Origin: Eutreptiella sp. 'Long Island Sound 2002'
Lineage: Eukaryota; Euglenozoa; Euglenophyceae; Eutreptiales; Eutreptiaceae
Direction: 5' to 3'
Assembly (NCBI GenBank): GCA_964036045.1
Contig: OZ038379.1
Coordinates: forward strand, 75,535,992 to 75,599,991
DNA length: 64,000 nucleotides
A program made the position numbers and the translations under genes. Below, one piece after another: positions 52,604 to 64,000 of this stretch (within the stretch, counting starts at the first letter, position 1; the number at the start of each line of letters is the position of its first letter). The notes beneath the pieces were generated by a model. The model made no database searches, had not been told where the DNA came from, and worked only from the letters and a program-made list of their open reading frames with translations.

Positions 52604-52862
52604 GATCGCCGAAATCAACAAGATGGTGGAGGTCGAGGTAAAGATGGACATCTACGCCAAATTGGGGACGTTGCGGAGTCTCTCTTGCAAGCGGGGTGAC
52701 AACTCCAAGAATTGCAAGAGCAATTGTTGCAACATGGTGATCCGGGGCCCTTGAGCGTAGCTCAGCCGGGCGGGGCTTGCACAAGAACGCGCTTAGAGAG
52801 GCCCGCACAGAAGTGGGTGCGCAACCCCGAAAAAGATCCGGGAAATTGAGAAGGCATCTCCA

Positions 52863-53566
52863 ATGCCGCAGAAAGCCTCGGAAGGGCCAAATTCATTTGA
52901 ACACCCGGGGACTTGGTCAACTCTTAGAGTTGGAGTGCAACTGGGAAATGTGAAGAACATAGGGGTTGATTCGGATGAGATGCGGATTTTTGTGGATGGG
53001 CATGACCAACCCAAAATCCACGAGATACGAGACCACACTTTGGAAGTCCTTATGCACCCGTCTGTACTAGAGTTGCATGCTGTGAGAGTCGTCTGGACAA
53101 CACATGGCGACGAGCAGCAATTGCACTTGAAGGTGCAAATAATGTGCGGACGGAGAGAAGTGGTCGTAGATGTCTTGATGGATACTGGGGCCCAGGTAAG
53201 CCTGGTACGGAAGGGAATGTTTCCGCACACATGTCTTAAGGACAGTGACCGATCAGTGCACCTGAAGGTTGCAAATGGTGAGATCATGAAGCAGAGCTTG
53301 GCTTGGAATTTCGGGAGCATGATCGATTGGACCATCCGGACCAAGCGAAACGCTTGATGCTCCAAGGAAAAATTCTATGAAGCCAACCTTCCCGATTGGG
53401 ACATAATGGGCTATGATTTCATGGGCAGCAATTCAGCCGGGGCATTGCCACATCGAGCCACACTCATTCGCGAGGCCAACGAGAGGCTTTCATGGCTGTC
53501 GACCCATTATGCCCCCCGTGGATTCGAATGGACCGCAGACGAGGAGGAAAGTTTGTTCGTGCGGTG
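52863..53566 (+). pseudogene. Gypsy aspartic protease region, copy 2
   Basis: Contains DTGAQVSLV near 53181. The position that is TGA in copy 1 is TCA here. A deletion of 16 bases after 53287 then shifts the frame and leads to a stop at 53357. The deleted segment in copy 1 (around 15127-15142) is flanked by CATG on both sides, as expected for slippage between short direct repeats. The GYDFMG segment lies beyond the shift in another frame. Confidence 0.8.
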
Positions 53567-54673
53567 AAAGCAGCGGGAATCAAGTCCAAGGGGAGTGATG
53601 GATAGCACCTCTCAGGAGTACGGTTTATCCCGCGAGGCTTACCAACGAATGATGGAAGCTCTGGGCATGGAAGTACCATTGAGGGCTGTCTTCGCATCAA
53701 AAGAAGCACCCACGTTGCAGAGTTGCGTGAGGTACTGGCACAAGGGTGATTGGGCCCGGGACAAACACTGGGGCGCACAAAGATTGGGCTATCTGTATGT
53801 AAGCCGAGCCCAACGGGATTCGGAACGGATCGTGAACAAAGTTATCGCCGATAGAGCCAAAGAAGTCTTGGTGCTAACCAGATTCGGCTCAGGGGACGCC
53901 CATGGCGAAGTTCCGAATTCCGAGATCGATTCCATCGCCTTGAACGAATTTGTGTTTGCGCTGCATGAGGAGATATTCATGGATGCCATGGGCAGTCCTT
54001 TGCCGTCACCGGGACAGGCATGGTCAACCCAGGCGTATTATGTGGACGGCGCCGAAAGCCACCCCACTGGACATGGGGCCTTAATCTGGAGGATACCGGC
54101 CGTGCCCGTGAGCGTAATGTTTGAGGAGAGCAACGACCCCAAAGTGGAAGTCAACACCCTGTCGTTCGATGAGATTCATCGGGCTGTCCAATACATGAAG
54201 GATGCAATGCATGACCGTGTGACAGCCAAGCAGGCAAGAGCCCGGGTCAAATCTGGTCATTGGTGGGACGATCAAAATTTGATCACGGGGAAATTCACCA
54301 AGAACGAGTTCGTGGCGAGGGTGATGGACCACATGGCCCATCAGGATGAGACTGTGGGTTCCAACCCACACACCTGGAATTTCCCACACTCGGGTATTAG
54401 ATCGAAGCCCGACACCCCATTCAATATCCAAGAGTTCAGAAAGCTATCGGCGGGGGTGCACACCCACGATGGTGAAGAGGGCATGACCGATGAAGAGATG
54501 TCGGACGCCGATCCAGAGGAAAGCTATACGGCCATTCGGTCAGTGGTGAAGCTGCCAACAGCTGCAGCCCAAGAAGCGAGGGAGAATCCAAAAGTGGATG
54601 AGCTGCGGAAAAGAGTGGTGAAGGATTATACACGGTTGTACAGCGGTGTGGCCAACAAACATCCACCGGATCC
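53567..54673 (+). pseudogene. Gypsy pol linker, copy 2 (open frame)
   Basis: Open from 53595 through the region that is split by TAG in copy 1. It has the same acidic segment (EEGMTDEEMSDADPEE) and DELRKRVVKDYTRL near its end. As in copy 1, the following sequence is the inverted RT piece, so the last ~35 codons of the 394-codon frame are antisense RT and not native. Confidence 0.7.
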
Positions 54674-54913
54674 ATTGCCATTCTTGGCTTCCATCGGCAC
54701 CACTTTGCATTGCATGGGGTTGAGAGGCGTACTCATTGCCTTGCACGCCCTGGATTCCTCATGCAGCGGCATCTGGTGATAACCATGCTTGACGTCTAAC
54801 ACCCTGAAGATGCGCTTTGGGGCCTATTTTTGTAGGATAGTGTCCATGGAGGGAAGAGACTACAAATCATGCTCTGTCTCGTCATTCAACCCTCGATAAT
54901 CCCCCGCGTTGAG
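54674..54913 (-). pseudogene. Inverted Ty3/gypsy RT fragment, copy 2
   Basis: The minus strand encodes the same RT segments as at 16531-16769, in the same position and orientation relative to the linker and integrase. A few residues differ. Together the two copies show a single ancestral inversion. Confidence 0.85.
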
Positions 54914-55240
54914 GGCAGTCGGGGTGGCTGGGGGCCAGCTGGTCTACACTCAGGGCCAGAGTGTCATTGGGGCGGGTCGCCGGGTTGTCGTGGAACCGGA
55001 CCTCGGCCCTGGTGACCGTGCTCGCCCAGGATTGGAGCACCGTCAGGTGCTCCCGAAGCCACGCTGGGCCTCCGTGTTGATGTACCAGCAGGTGCCCCGT
55101 GTCCTCTAGTTGGTCCTCCAGCGCTTGCACCGCCATGTGAAGGTCGTGTGGCACGAGTCTGGGCTGGCCCGCTCCCACCTGCACTATCACCCATTCAGCC
55201 CACAGCTGTGCCCGCTCTGCCGCTAGCCCAAATATTCGGA
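54914..55240 (-). pseudogene. LINE-family block beside inverted RT, copy 2
   Basis: Equivalent of 16770-17095, with HDLHMAVQALEDQ on the minus strand. The frame reads PAWLREHLTVLQSWAS where copy 1 has PAWLEEHLTALHSWAS. GC-rich compared with the surrounding element. Confidence 0.48.
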
Positions 55241-55280
55241 TGCGGTTAGTGCGCCATCCGACAGCAATTGGCCGGAGAAA

Positions 55281-56720
55281 TTGACGGAAGACGGGGACAA
55301 GCTATTTCTCAAGGACAAGCTTTTGGTTCCCAAAAAGCAGGTGGAGGACTTGATCGACCATTGGCACAACACTCAATTGATGCATGCGGGACAGAAAAAT
55401 TTGCAGAAGGATTTGGAGTTGAGGTTTTTGTTCCCTCCGGGCTACTATGCAGTGCTGAATCGGTATTGCAAGGCGTGTGCCGTGTGCAGGGCCACCAAAC
55501 ATCCCAACCCGTCAACTGCTGAAAACCCCGTGTGCACGGCCATTCCACAGAGTCCCATGAGGTCCACTTCAATGGATGTCTTTGCGATGCCGGAAGTCAC
55601 TGTGGAAGGCGAGGCCTTTGATTGTGTTATTCTGGCAGTTGACCGCCACAGCGGATACATCGTGGCGGTTCCAGGCAAAAAATCTAAGAAGAAAGACAAG
55701 AGGGAAAAGCACGGAGTGGGGCTACAAGCTAAGACCTTGGCGCAAGCAATGATCCGGCTTTGGTTGACGGTGTTTGATGTCCCGGCCGTGATATGCAGCG
55801 ACAGTGGTGCACAGTGCGTTGGCGCATGGTTTTGCACGATGTGCAAGTACATGGGCGTGAGGCAGGCCAAGACGGTGGCATATCACAGCAGCTCGAACGG
55901 AAGAGCGGAGGTGGGGGACAGGCAATTGTTTGAAAATTTTCGGCATTTGCATATTGAGGAGCCTGGCAGAAATTGGTATCATTCCCTTTGGAGGGTTCTG
56001 CAGGCATATCACAATTTGCCCGGACCATCTGGTTTGTCCCCCCATCGTATTCTGTTCCTGCGGGATCGAGTTTCACGTACTGTCCCGTTGATGAACCATG
56101 GTAACGTGGCAAAGGAGGCCACCTCCATGATGTCGAAAGCCGACGACGCGGCCGAGAAAGTGTGTGATGCCATGGTGGCGCATCATGCAAAGCGGGTAGA
56201 GTACTTCCGTACCAGGGACGTTCACAAGTATCGGCTTAAAGACACCGTATGGGTGGAGCGGCACCACAAGGACATCTTGTCCTGGCACCAGCAGCAGTCA
56301 TAGTATCTGCCGGGTGTCATATTGCGAAAGACGGGGCAGTATGTCTATGTGATCCAAGTGGGGAACAATAAGACGGTGGAGCGGGATCATACTCAATTGC
56401 TCCTGTGAGAGCCGGATCCCCATGGTCGTGCCATTACCTTCGAGTTCACCGCGGACGCCTTCGACTCCGACGACGACGGAGAGGAGGACGTTTACACTGC
56501 CGAGGGCATCCTCTCGGACAAGCCTGATCCCAGCATACCGGGGGGACGGGTATACAAGGTCCGATGGAAGGGTTTTGCTGCATCAAGGGACTCGTGGGAA
56601 CCTCCGAGCAGCTTTGTGCCGCGTTACACCTCTGTATGGCTAGACTACCTCAAGGCCAAGAACATCAAGTTGGATCTCAAGGACGTGCTGGTTCACTTGG
56701 TCAGGAGCGACCGAGATTGA
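55281..56720 (+). pseudogene. Gypsy integrase and chromodomain, copy 2
   Basis: The integrase has the same zinc-binding and D,D-35-E residues (SMDVF, CSDSG, GRAEVGD). It is stopped by TAG at 56301-56303, where copy 1 has TGG. The frame continues, and where copy 1 has TGA (18182) this copy reads CGA. A further TGA at 56406-56408, CGA in copy 1, precedes the chromodomain. The chromodomain itself (VRWKGF...SWEP) is unbroken. Each stop is specific to one copy. Confidence 0.88.
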
Positions 56721-58180
56721 GGCCGTCACTCTTTATGCATGTTCATTTTTTGCATTTCAATTTGTTTGCCGTTGAGATGCACATACCGTGGCTCAGGACC
56801 GCCCGGGTATCCCCCACCCTGATTTCCTTGACATGAGACGAGCATATGGAACCAAGATCAGTCTTGGATTGTGTTCATTTTTTTTGTGTGTGCACAATCG
56901 GTCGGCGCTTGCTGAGAAGATTCCCACGGAACCATGGTTGTCAAGGCCCCTTCATATTTTCTTTTTTTTTTGGCTGAACTCTTGGCAAGTGCATCGAGGG
57001 AAGCAACCCCCCCGCTACATGGGATCCTTCGTAGACTTATGTTGGAATTGCAGGGTCTGCGGGGGATATGAAGTTGATGTTTCTTTGCTTTGCTCTACTC
57101 ACCTATGCTGTTTTGTTGCTTTGTTTTTGCCTCTCTTGGGAGTCAGTGGACCTATTTGGAGGTTGTGGGCCGCAATGGGTACCACCGGTTGTGCTAAATC
57201 CCTCCTCAACTACCATTTCTATATTTAGCACACCACGCTCTATTTTTGGAACACTCATTCTTTTTTTATAACCAAAATTTCTATTTTTAGAACTCCACCA
57301 TACCGGCTGCGTTTTGCGTTTCGTTGGAATGTGCAGCCACCCAATAGGTGTTGCTGTCGCATTGGTGAGATCAGCTTTCCTCCAGGGTCCCTCAGTTTGG
57401 AGATTTCAATTTTTGGCCTGTGCTATTTTTAGTATCAAATGTTACTATTTTTAGCACAAAACGTTTTTCTCAAATCTCCGCATTCTGGCCACCTTGAGAC
57501 ATTCCGACTGGATCCACGACCATTTTTTGACGTGCCCGAGGCGCTCGCGGCGTCTATCTGGAGCCATCTCACGCCTGGGGTCCAGTTTGCAACTTTGACC
57601 CCCCAAAAAAAATTCCGGAACATTTTTTTTCCGAAAAAATACTTTTTCTCTTATTCTGCATTGTTTGTGTGTACCCTGTGTACCTTTGTCATGCAATGTC
57701 ATCCCCCCCCCCCAGGGTGTCACTGTCTGCTGGGAGTACTTCAATGCTCTCATGTCTCTTGTTGGGGAAGCGGGTCATGCAACGGGTTCATGACTTGCAT
57801 GGCAAGCATCATAGCTCTGTTTGTGGTCTTTTTACGTAGACCGTTCTACGACGTTGCTTTTGTTGGACTTGTCTATCTTTGATCCGCGGAGCTTTTCCTT
57901 TAGGTTCAGTGGTGATTGGTGGGACGCAGGTGCAAGACAGGAATCCTCCCGTCCTCTCTATGTCTTTCCGAGCAGCCCACAGTGCCCTGGGAAGGGGGCT
58001 GAAACCGCTTCAGATCCCATTTGCAACTCTGTCTCATATTTCTACTATCTCAGCGATCTCACTTATTTCGGGTACAAGTTCAGCAGCATTCCGAGTTTCA
58101 ATGATTTCGGCGATTTAGGGTATAATTTCTGGAGAAATCCGGATTTATACCATCTTTAATCCACAGGATGGAGGATTTGA
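56721..58180. other. Gypsy 3' region, copy 2
   Basis: Colinear with 18578-20040, including CTATTTTTAG phrases and a C-tract near 57703-57713. No coding recognised. Confidence 0.5.
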
Positions 58181-58534
58181 CACTCTTGGTTCGGACAAGG
58201 CCTACTGTGTGTGCGCGCGCCCTTTTTGTGTTCCTGTTGGCGTGCGCGTGATCTGTGTTCTGCAATGCGGGCCGATCGTGTGAAAAGTCTTTTTAACGGG
58301 TGCTAATAATGTTAGTTCTATCCTGTTGCTGAAATGGAAGCCAATCAGAAACTAGGGCAACTTCAGTGCATGATAGAAGGCCCAGAACTGCGATCTTGCT
58401 AAACCCTGGTGTGGTGCCTCCGCCCACAACACCGGCTGTTGCCCTTGAGGGGACTGGTGCACGTTAATGGGCGCATCTGCTTCGGCAGTGCCACGCCTAC
58501 GTGAATGAGGGATCACAAGTCCCTTGAAGCTGGA
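58181..58534. other. Unassigned DNA before the LINE tail, copy 2
   Basis: Equivalent of 20041-20393, ending at the (GGTA)n tract. Nothing recognised. Confidence 0.45.
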
Positions 58535-59517
58535 GGTAGGTAGGTAGGTCATGTCGGGACTGGGATTGCCCCCAAGGGAGATCTTACCTTGGGGCTTTGG
58601 CTCACCCACCCAGGGCTCTAGTTCACGTTCACCCACAAAGCGGCTCCCCCATGTGGGAGAAGGGCTCGGTCGCCGCGAGCAGTACCCTCCATCGGGTTCT
58701 GCCCGGAGAGGTAAGCCATGTTCGCCTGAGGTCTCACATCCCTCTCCTTTGGGCAGACGATACGTGGGATTGGGTCCCATTGCATCTTCTCATCAACCTC
58801 CAGATTCTGGGCGCCAGGGGCCAGGGGCCGGGCCAGAGGCCTTGTCCTGCAGGCGCCCCAAACTGTGTTGGTTTTCAGTAGGCAAATGCTACGGGACTCG
58901 CTTGCCCTGACGCGTCCTCACGCCTCCTGACTGGGTCGAGCTTGCGCTCTCCCGAGGGGGCCGGCGGTTGGTGGCAGGTTGCTGGCGCTGGTTGGTCGGT
59001 TGTATAGTGGTAGAGGTGTGGCGTGTTGTTGCGTGCGTGGGTGTGGTCGTCAGCGGGCGTGGTGCACCATGGTGTCGCCCGTCCTGAGGACACCGTCCCC
59101 GTTTTGACTCTTGCATGTCCGGCCGGTTCGCTTATGGCCGGTCTGCATGTGGTCTGTTTGGAGTCGGGGTGTTGGTTCTATAGCAGCATGGTTGGTGTCT
59201 GGCGGCGCCAGCCGCCGCATGGTCGGCTGGCTTGCCGTTGGGCCTGTCGTGCCGCTGCCGGCGTCGGCACGGTCGTTTTTGGTGGGTTGTGGTGCCGGTA
59301 GTTAGGTTGTGTGTGGCTCGTTGCGGTGCAGTTGGCTGATGGCTATGCGTTGGCCGCCCTGCGGTGGGCGTGCTTATCGAGGGGCCCGCCATGTTGCAGC
59401 CGGTGGTTGCCCCTGCGTCCGCGTTGGCGGGCCGGGGATGTCGTGGTGGCTGTTTCGTCATACTCAGCGGTCCATGTATGTCACCAGGCCGCCAAGGTAG
59501 CCCGCCAAGGTAGCCTT
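58535..59517 (-). mobile_element. Minus-strand LINE 3' end with (TACC)n tail, copy 2
   Basis: Equivalent of 20394-21387. Tail at about 58535-58549. Its right end repeats GCCAAGGTAGCC twice (59490-59515), where copy 1 has it once next to the 270-base deletion. Confidence 0.6.
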
Positions 59518-59604
59518 GAAGGGCCTCCCCCCGCCCTCGCACCCTTTCGGCATGCACAACTCCATCTCTCGCTGCACTGACTTCCGTCAGCATTGTGTAA
59601 GATT
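59518..59604. other. Junction between LINE remnant and C repeat, present only in copy 2
   Basis: Begins the ~270 bases that copy 1 lacks. This part is CT-rich (GGGCCTCCCCCCGCCCTCGC) and shows no feature. The C repeat starts after it. Confidence 0.4.
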
Positions 59605-60059
59605 TTCAGCGACCTATAATGGGCGGTTTTTGCCTATGTCAATCCGGATCTTTTCTGCATTATTTCTGCTTTATTTCTACACTAATTTCAGTGGAAAACA
59701 ACACTTTTGCGCCTGCGACGCGGCCAGAAAGTCGCCGTCGCTGACGATTTCTGGAGTTTTTCAGATTACGATTTAAAGCAATTTAATTATTTTTTCTGAT
59801 TGATATATTGTTTTTAAGATTATGCGGATGTTAAGGCACCATCGCGGCGCAGGTCCGCGGTGGTAAATTTTGGCCAAGTAGGCCATGTTTATGATTTTTT
59901 ATAAAATGGTAGGTAGCTCAGTTCCTGAAGTTGACCACACCAAATCAAAGCCCAACAGTGGGGCTTTAAATACAAATGTGTTTTGGTTTCAAAACGCGTC
60001 GGTGCACCGGCACCACGCGTTGGGGGAGGTCACGTGAATTTCATGTATTATATTGGAAA

Positions 60060-61005
60060 ATCAGTATTTTTTCAAGTTTTGAGCTTAAAACTCAGGACTT
60101 TCTTCAGTTTTATCCCGATCTAACTCAGGATCCTAACTGCGACGACCCGTCAACACCAAGAGCAAGGCCGACACGTCGTCGCTTTTCGAGTTTTAGTTTA
60201 GTTTTCATGGTATTTTTATAGTATAATTGCTATGTGCATTGTGACACGTTTGTGTATGTAAAAATACATCATGTTCTACCTCTTCCTTGCTTCAGGATAT
60301 GTGAAACGGATCGTTTCGAAATCCCTCCGGATTTTGTGGTCATGGCCTTGGCTTGCACGTCGTCGGTATTGGAGGTTTGAAGGAGGTTTGTTTGTATTTT
60401 TTGGGGAAATGTTGGATGTATAGGCCAAAGCCCAAATCAAGGCAACAAAGGACTTCAAAAATTATTACAATTTCGAAACGCCCTCAGCGCCGACGACGAC
60501 AACGACGCTGTAGACGACGAGGACAAGGTCCCTGATTGGCTACGAGAAGGAATTAGTGAACCCCAATTACATGTCCACGAGGGTTCTTCATGGCAACACC
60601 ACGTAAGGACCATTTGACCTAATTGAGACCAAGCCCAAGGACTTTGACGACCTATGAGACCTGCAGGATCCTCGTAGCGCTGGACAGATCACGACGACAA
60701 GCTGCGGCGCGACTATTTTACTGGTGTCAGCGCTTGGATGGTTTTCAAGATTACTCCAATTTTTTTTGGATGGTTCTCAAGATTACTCCAAGACCAGTGG
60801 AATATGGTGCCATGGACAGTGTGCCATGGACCTCCGTCAACCTCCAGCAGGCCAACTGAGCTGGCCAGAGCCCAAGGAGATCCTGAGGGTCAAGGAGGGA
60901 GCCAAAGGAATTTCACAAAAAGTTCGGGAAAATTTCATGGTATGGGCCAAGAGAATTGGTTACCACAATTGTCATCATAATAGCAACTCAGGGCCAGGAT
61001 AACTG
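60060..61005 (+). pseudogene. Unrecognised coding-like segments in C repeat, copy 2
   Basis: Counterparts of the segments at 21660-22610: FEIPPDFVVMALACTSS near 60316 and a longer open frame at 60724-61002 that includes WPEPKEILRVKEGAKG and KRIGYHNCHH. In copy 1 that frame is broken by a stop. The conserved peptide stretches across copies make a former exon plausible, but no family is recognised. Confidence 0.35.
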
Positions 61006-61744
61006 GTGACCCGTGTTTATTTCTGTATTTATTTGTGGTCCACAGATGCGACTGTTTTGGGGAACCTGATGCACAAGCTGTGATTCATTCTGATTTTTCT
61101 TGTGTTGTCTTTGTTTCAGGGTCTAGGGTACTCAGAAGTGCATTTTTTCCATTGTTGACTATTTTTTATTTTCAGTTCTGTGCAGAAGTCAGTTTTGATG
61201 ATTAATTTCTGTCCAGGATTGCACAACGTTTACTGTGATTGAGCCTGGGTGTCAGAGGACCCTATGTGTGAGGCACTTGTGAGTGCCATGAGTGGTGTGT
61301 GTGTAGACATGTACATTATCACCGTTGTCCTTAAGCTGACCCTTCCCGACAAAACTGATTTCACTTCTTTTTAAGAATTTTTTGACTGATTTCACTTCCT
61401 TCTAACTTGCCACCTTGGACATAAATTATTATTGTATAATTGTTCCCGAAAGCCAAATTGCGCATTAGCACAGCCGGGAAGGCACCTCTTGGCACCCCAT
61501 CCTTTTTCACTGCTTTCACTGATTCCACTTCTTTTTCGGAACCTTTTTCACTGATTTCACTTCCTTCTAACTTGCCACCTTGGACATAAATCATTATCGT
61601 ATAAGTGTTCCCCACAGCCAAAATGCGCATCAGCACAACCGGGACGGCACCTCTGGGCGGCCCATCTTCTTTAACTGCTTGCACTGATTCCACTTCTTTT
61701 TCACAACTTTTTCACTGATTTCACTTAATGCCTTTATCCTTCTA

Positions 61745-62956
61745 ACTTGCAATCATTATTTACCCATACCATTCTCAATGCATTTTTGACCTTTCGGGGA
61801 GCACCCTAGTACCCAAACCTCTAGACGGAAGCTGATTTCACTTACAAAAACCAAGCATAAGTGATTTTTGCGCAAAAATCCACGTAGTTTGGTTGAATGC
61901 ACGACACCAAGGCACATGTAAGCAAGGAAACGACGTTGAATTGCAATCATTATTCACCCATACCATTCTCAATGCGTTTTTGACCTTTCAGAGAGCACCC
62001 TAGTACCCAAACCTCTAGACGGAAGCTGATTTCACTTACAAAAACGGAGCATAAGTGATTTTTGCGCAAAAATCCACGTAGTTTGGTTGAATGCACGACA
62101 CCAAGGCACATGTAAGCAAAGAAACGAAGTTGAATTGCAATCATTATTTACCCATACCATTCTCAATGCGTCTTTGACCTTTCGGGGAGCACTCTAGTAC
62201 CCAAACCTCTAGACGGAAGCTGATTTCACTTACCAAAACCAAACACAAGTGATTTTTTCGCAAAAATCACGTAGTTTGGTTGAATGCACGACACCAAGGC
62301 ACATCTAAGCAAGGAAACGAAGTTGAATTGCAATCGTTATTTACCCATACCATTCTCAATGCGTTTTTGACCTTTCAGGGAGCACTCTAGTACCCAAACC
62401 TCTGGACGGAAGCTGATTTCACTTACACAAACCAAGCATAACTGATTGTTGCGCAAAAATCACGTAGGTTGGTTGAATGCACGACACCAAGGCACATGTA
62501 TGCAAGGAAACGAAGTTCAATTGTTTACCCATAGCATTCTCAATGCGGTTTTGCACTAGTACCCAAACCTCTAGACAGAAGCTGATTTCACTTACAAAAA
62601 CCAAGCACAAGTGATTTTTGTGCAAAAAACCACGTAGTTTGGTTGAATGCACGACACCAAGGCACATCTAAGCAAGGAAGCGAACTTGAATTGCAATCAT
62701 TATTTACCCATACCATTCTCAATGCATTTTTGACCTTTCGGGGAGCACTCTAGTACCCAAACCTCTAGACCGAAGCTGATTTCACTTACTAAAACCAAGC
62801 ATAACTGATTGTTGCGCAAAAATCACGTAGTTTGGTTGAATGCACGACACCAAGGCACATGTATGCAAGGAAACGAAGTTCAATTGTTTACCCATAGCAT
62901 TCTCAATGCGGTTTTGCACTAGTGACCAAACCTCTAGACGGAAGCTGATTTCACTG
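61745..62956. repeat. ~193 bp satellite, copy 2 (about 6.5 units)
   Basis: Same unit as 23341-24780. Landmarks near 61757, 61951, 62144, 62337 and 62699, plus two shortened units (TTGTTTACCC) near 62523 and 62885. Copy 1 has only one shortened unit, at its end. The array has therefore changed since the duplication. Confidence 0.9.
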
Positions 62957-63410
62957 CTGATTGCACCTTATTATTTTGCATTTGGACGGCTTTAGTAATT
63001 AGTGATCTAACAGTATTAGCTATTAAACTAAGTAACTTATTAAACTTATTAAAAAGCTGACGTAAAATCTGCAGACGCTGCGGAAGCTGCGGGCAGAAGC
63101 GGCAGAAGCTGCGGAAGTGGCAGCGCGATCAGTAAAATCAGTTTTGTGACGAAGGGTCAGCTTAAGGACAACTGTGTATATGCGGGTACTGGAACCCAGC
63201 GGTGCCTCCTAAAATCGGTGGTCTGGGATCAAAGTAAAAATCTGTGTTTTCTCATTGCTCCTCGGCTCATCTTCATAGACTCAGCCACAGAAGCACCCCT
63301 TTTCTGTGGGTGTTTCTGAGCTTGGGAGGGGAGTGTTAACCCGTGGAGCAATTCAGTTGCGTGGGTAACACCCGACCCAATGCTTTGCATTGTCCCCACC
63401 CACGTTAACC

Positions 63411-64000
63411 AGGTAGGTAGGTAGGTATCTTCGGGAGCTCAGGATGCCTCTTTTGACATTGCAGGAAGAAGGTCTTACCAAGGGGACGTCCTGTCCCTCC
63501 CCCTGCCCTATGTCAGGTGCCTCTTGAGCCGCTCCCGCATGTGCTTTGGAAGGCATTGTCGCGGCCACCCGGTCCATGTGTCCCAGGTGGGAGGGTGTCC
63601 CCACATGTGTCCATTGGTAGGGCCACATGCCCCCTCCTTCAGGCGACAGCTCTGGGGGCTGCCCAGCCGTGTGGAGTATCTCTCACCACAAGGGGTATTG
63701 CTCCCGCTAGTCTACGGTACGACCGCCTCACCCTTGTGGTTTGAGTTGCGGGGCCACTCTGCTTGGCAGGTGACCCCCTCCTGGACTGTGTACCGGCTCG
63801 CCTGTCACCGGTTGCTCCCATGGCTCCGGGTGACGTTTGCCATGGTCCCCGATGCAGCCTGGCCGGGCTCGGACCAGTGGCGTTGGAGTAACGCTCCTAC
63901 CACTGGCCCGGTGGGTCGGCTGGGTCGCCCCAGTGCGTCCGACCCATGGGGTATTGGTTCTTTCCTGTCCCTCGGCCGCCCTACCTGTGTGCAGTGTCCT
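63411..64000 (-). mobile_element. Minus-strand LINE 3' end entering from the right
   Basis: The reverse complement of about 45775-46362: the (GGTA)n tail at 63411-63426, then the same 3' untranslated sequence with a few percent difference by eye. It is inserted into the C repeat after CCCACGTTAACC. The uninterrupted site survives in copy 1 at 25225-25240. The rest of the element lies outside the window. Confidence 0.88.

Larger units (their letters stand above)
52321..58180 (+). mobile_element. Ty3/gypsy chromodomain retrotransposon, copy 2 (degenerate)
   Basis: Same structure as copy 1, including the missing 5' end, the inverted RT piece and the adjacent LINE-like block. Its own lesions are a 16-base deletion in the protease region, a stop in the integrase and one before the chromodomain. 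The pol linker is intact as one frame here. The shared defects show it was already dead when duplicated. Confidence 0.85.
50899..63410. repeat. Large duplicon, copy 2 (matches 12731-25233)
   Basis: Same order and orientation as copy 1. Copy 2 keeps about 270 bases at 59518-59787 that copy 1 lacks. It lacks 16 bases in the protease region and ends where a minus-strand LINE tail is inserted at 63411. The left side abuts LINE copy 3. Confidence 0.9.
59605..63410. repeat. 'C' repeat unit in duplicon copy 2
   Basis: The most complete C unit: it begins with TTTTCAGCGACCTATAATGGGC, which copy 1 has only in its second, truncated unit (25311). It runs through the coding-like region, the ~165 bp direct repeat, the ~193 bp satellite and the GCGGAAGCT cluster. 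The LINE tail begins at 63411, after CCCACGTTAACC. Confidence 0.78.

Overview
This is gene-poor eukaryotic nuclear DNA made almost entirely of repeats and retrotransposon remains. It holds satellites, GC-rich minisatellites, a Ty3/gypsy chromodomain retrotransposon in two copies, and several pieces of one large family of non-LTR retrotransposons (LINEs). There are no operons, Shine-Dalgarno sites or ordinary housekeeping genes, and I recognised no rRNA, tRNA or host gene. The mix suggests a large repeat-rich protist genome, perhaps a microalga such as a dinoflagellate. That assignment is weak: it rests on the element types and the GC-rich coding DNA, not on a marker gene.

Layout. About 101-5404 is a tandem satellite of roughly 730 bp units, each with a long hairpin. 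About 5405-7697 holds two units of a related 1147 bp satellite. A CTGTCGC minisatellite (7709-8157), a CACC-rich low-complexity tract with a short telomere-like block, and a 3'-truncated LINE fragment (copy 1, about 9950-11610) follow. From about 12731 to 25233 runs a duplicon that recurs at 50899-63410. It contains, in order, a ~205 bp GC-rich minisatellite, a 5'-truncated gypsy element, a minus-strand LINE 3' end, and an AT-rich 'C' repeat with an internal ~193 bp satellite. Between the duplicons lie a second, partial C unit, a minus-strand LINE fragment (copy 4, 26375-28440), a 2133 bp repeat A (28491-30623), a 15.7 kb plus-strand LINE (30624-46362), a second repeat A of exactly the same length (46363-48495) and another minus-strand LINE fragment (copy 3, 48496-50898). 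A minus-strand LINE 3' end enters the window at 63411-64000.

The best-preserved gene is the 1802-residue endonuclease / reverse transcriptase / RNase H ORF of the large LINE (33840-39248). Around it are proline- and histidine-rich ORFs whose conserved blocks recur in the other LINE fragments, on both strands and in different orders. I could not match these blocks to a known family. The gypsy element keeps protease, integrase and chromodomain coding, but only a short piece of its reverse transcriptase remains, and that piece is inverted in both copies next to a LINE-type fragment. The inversion therefore predates the duplication.

All homology statements come from reading the translations and comparing copies within this window. 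No database search or alignment program was run, and identity levels are by-eye impressions. Most boundaries are good to about 10-50 bp.
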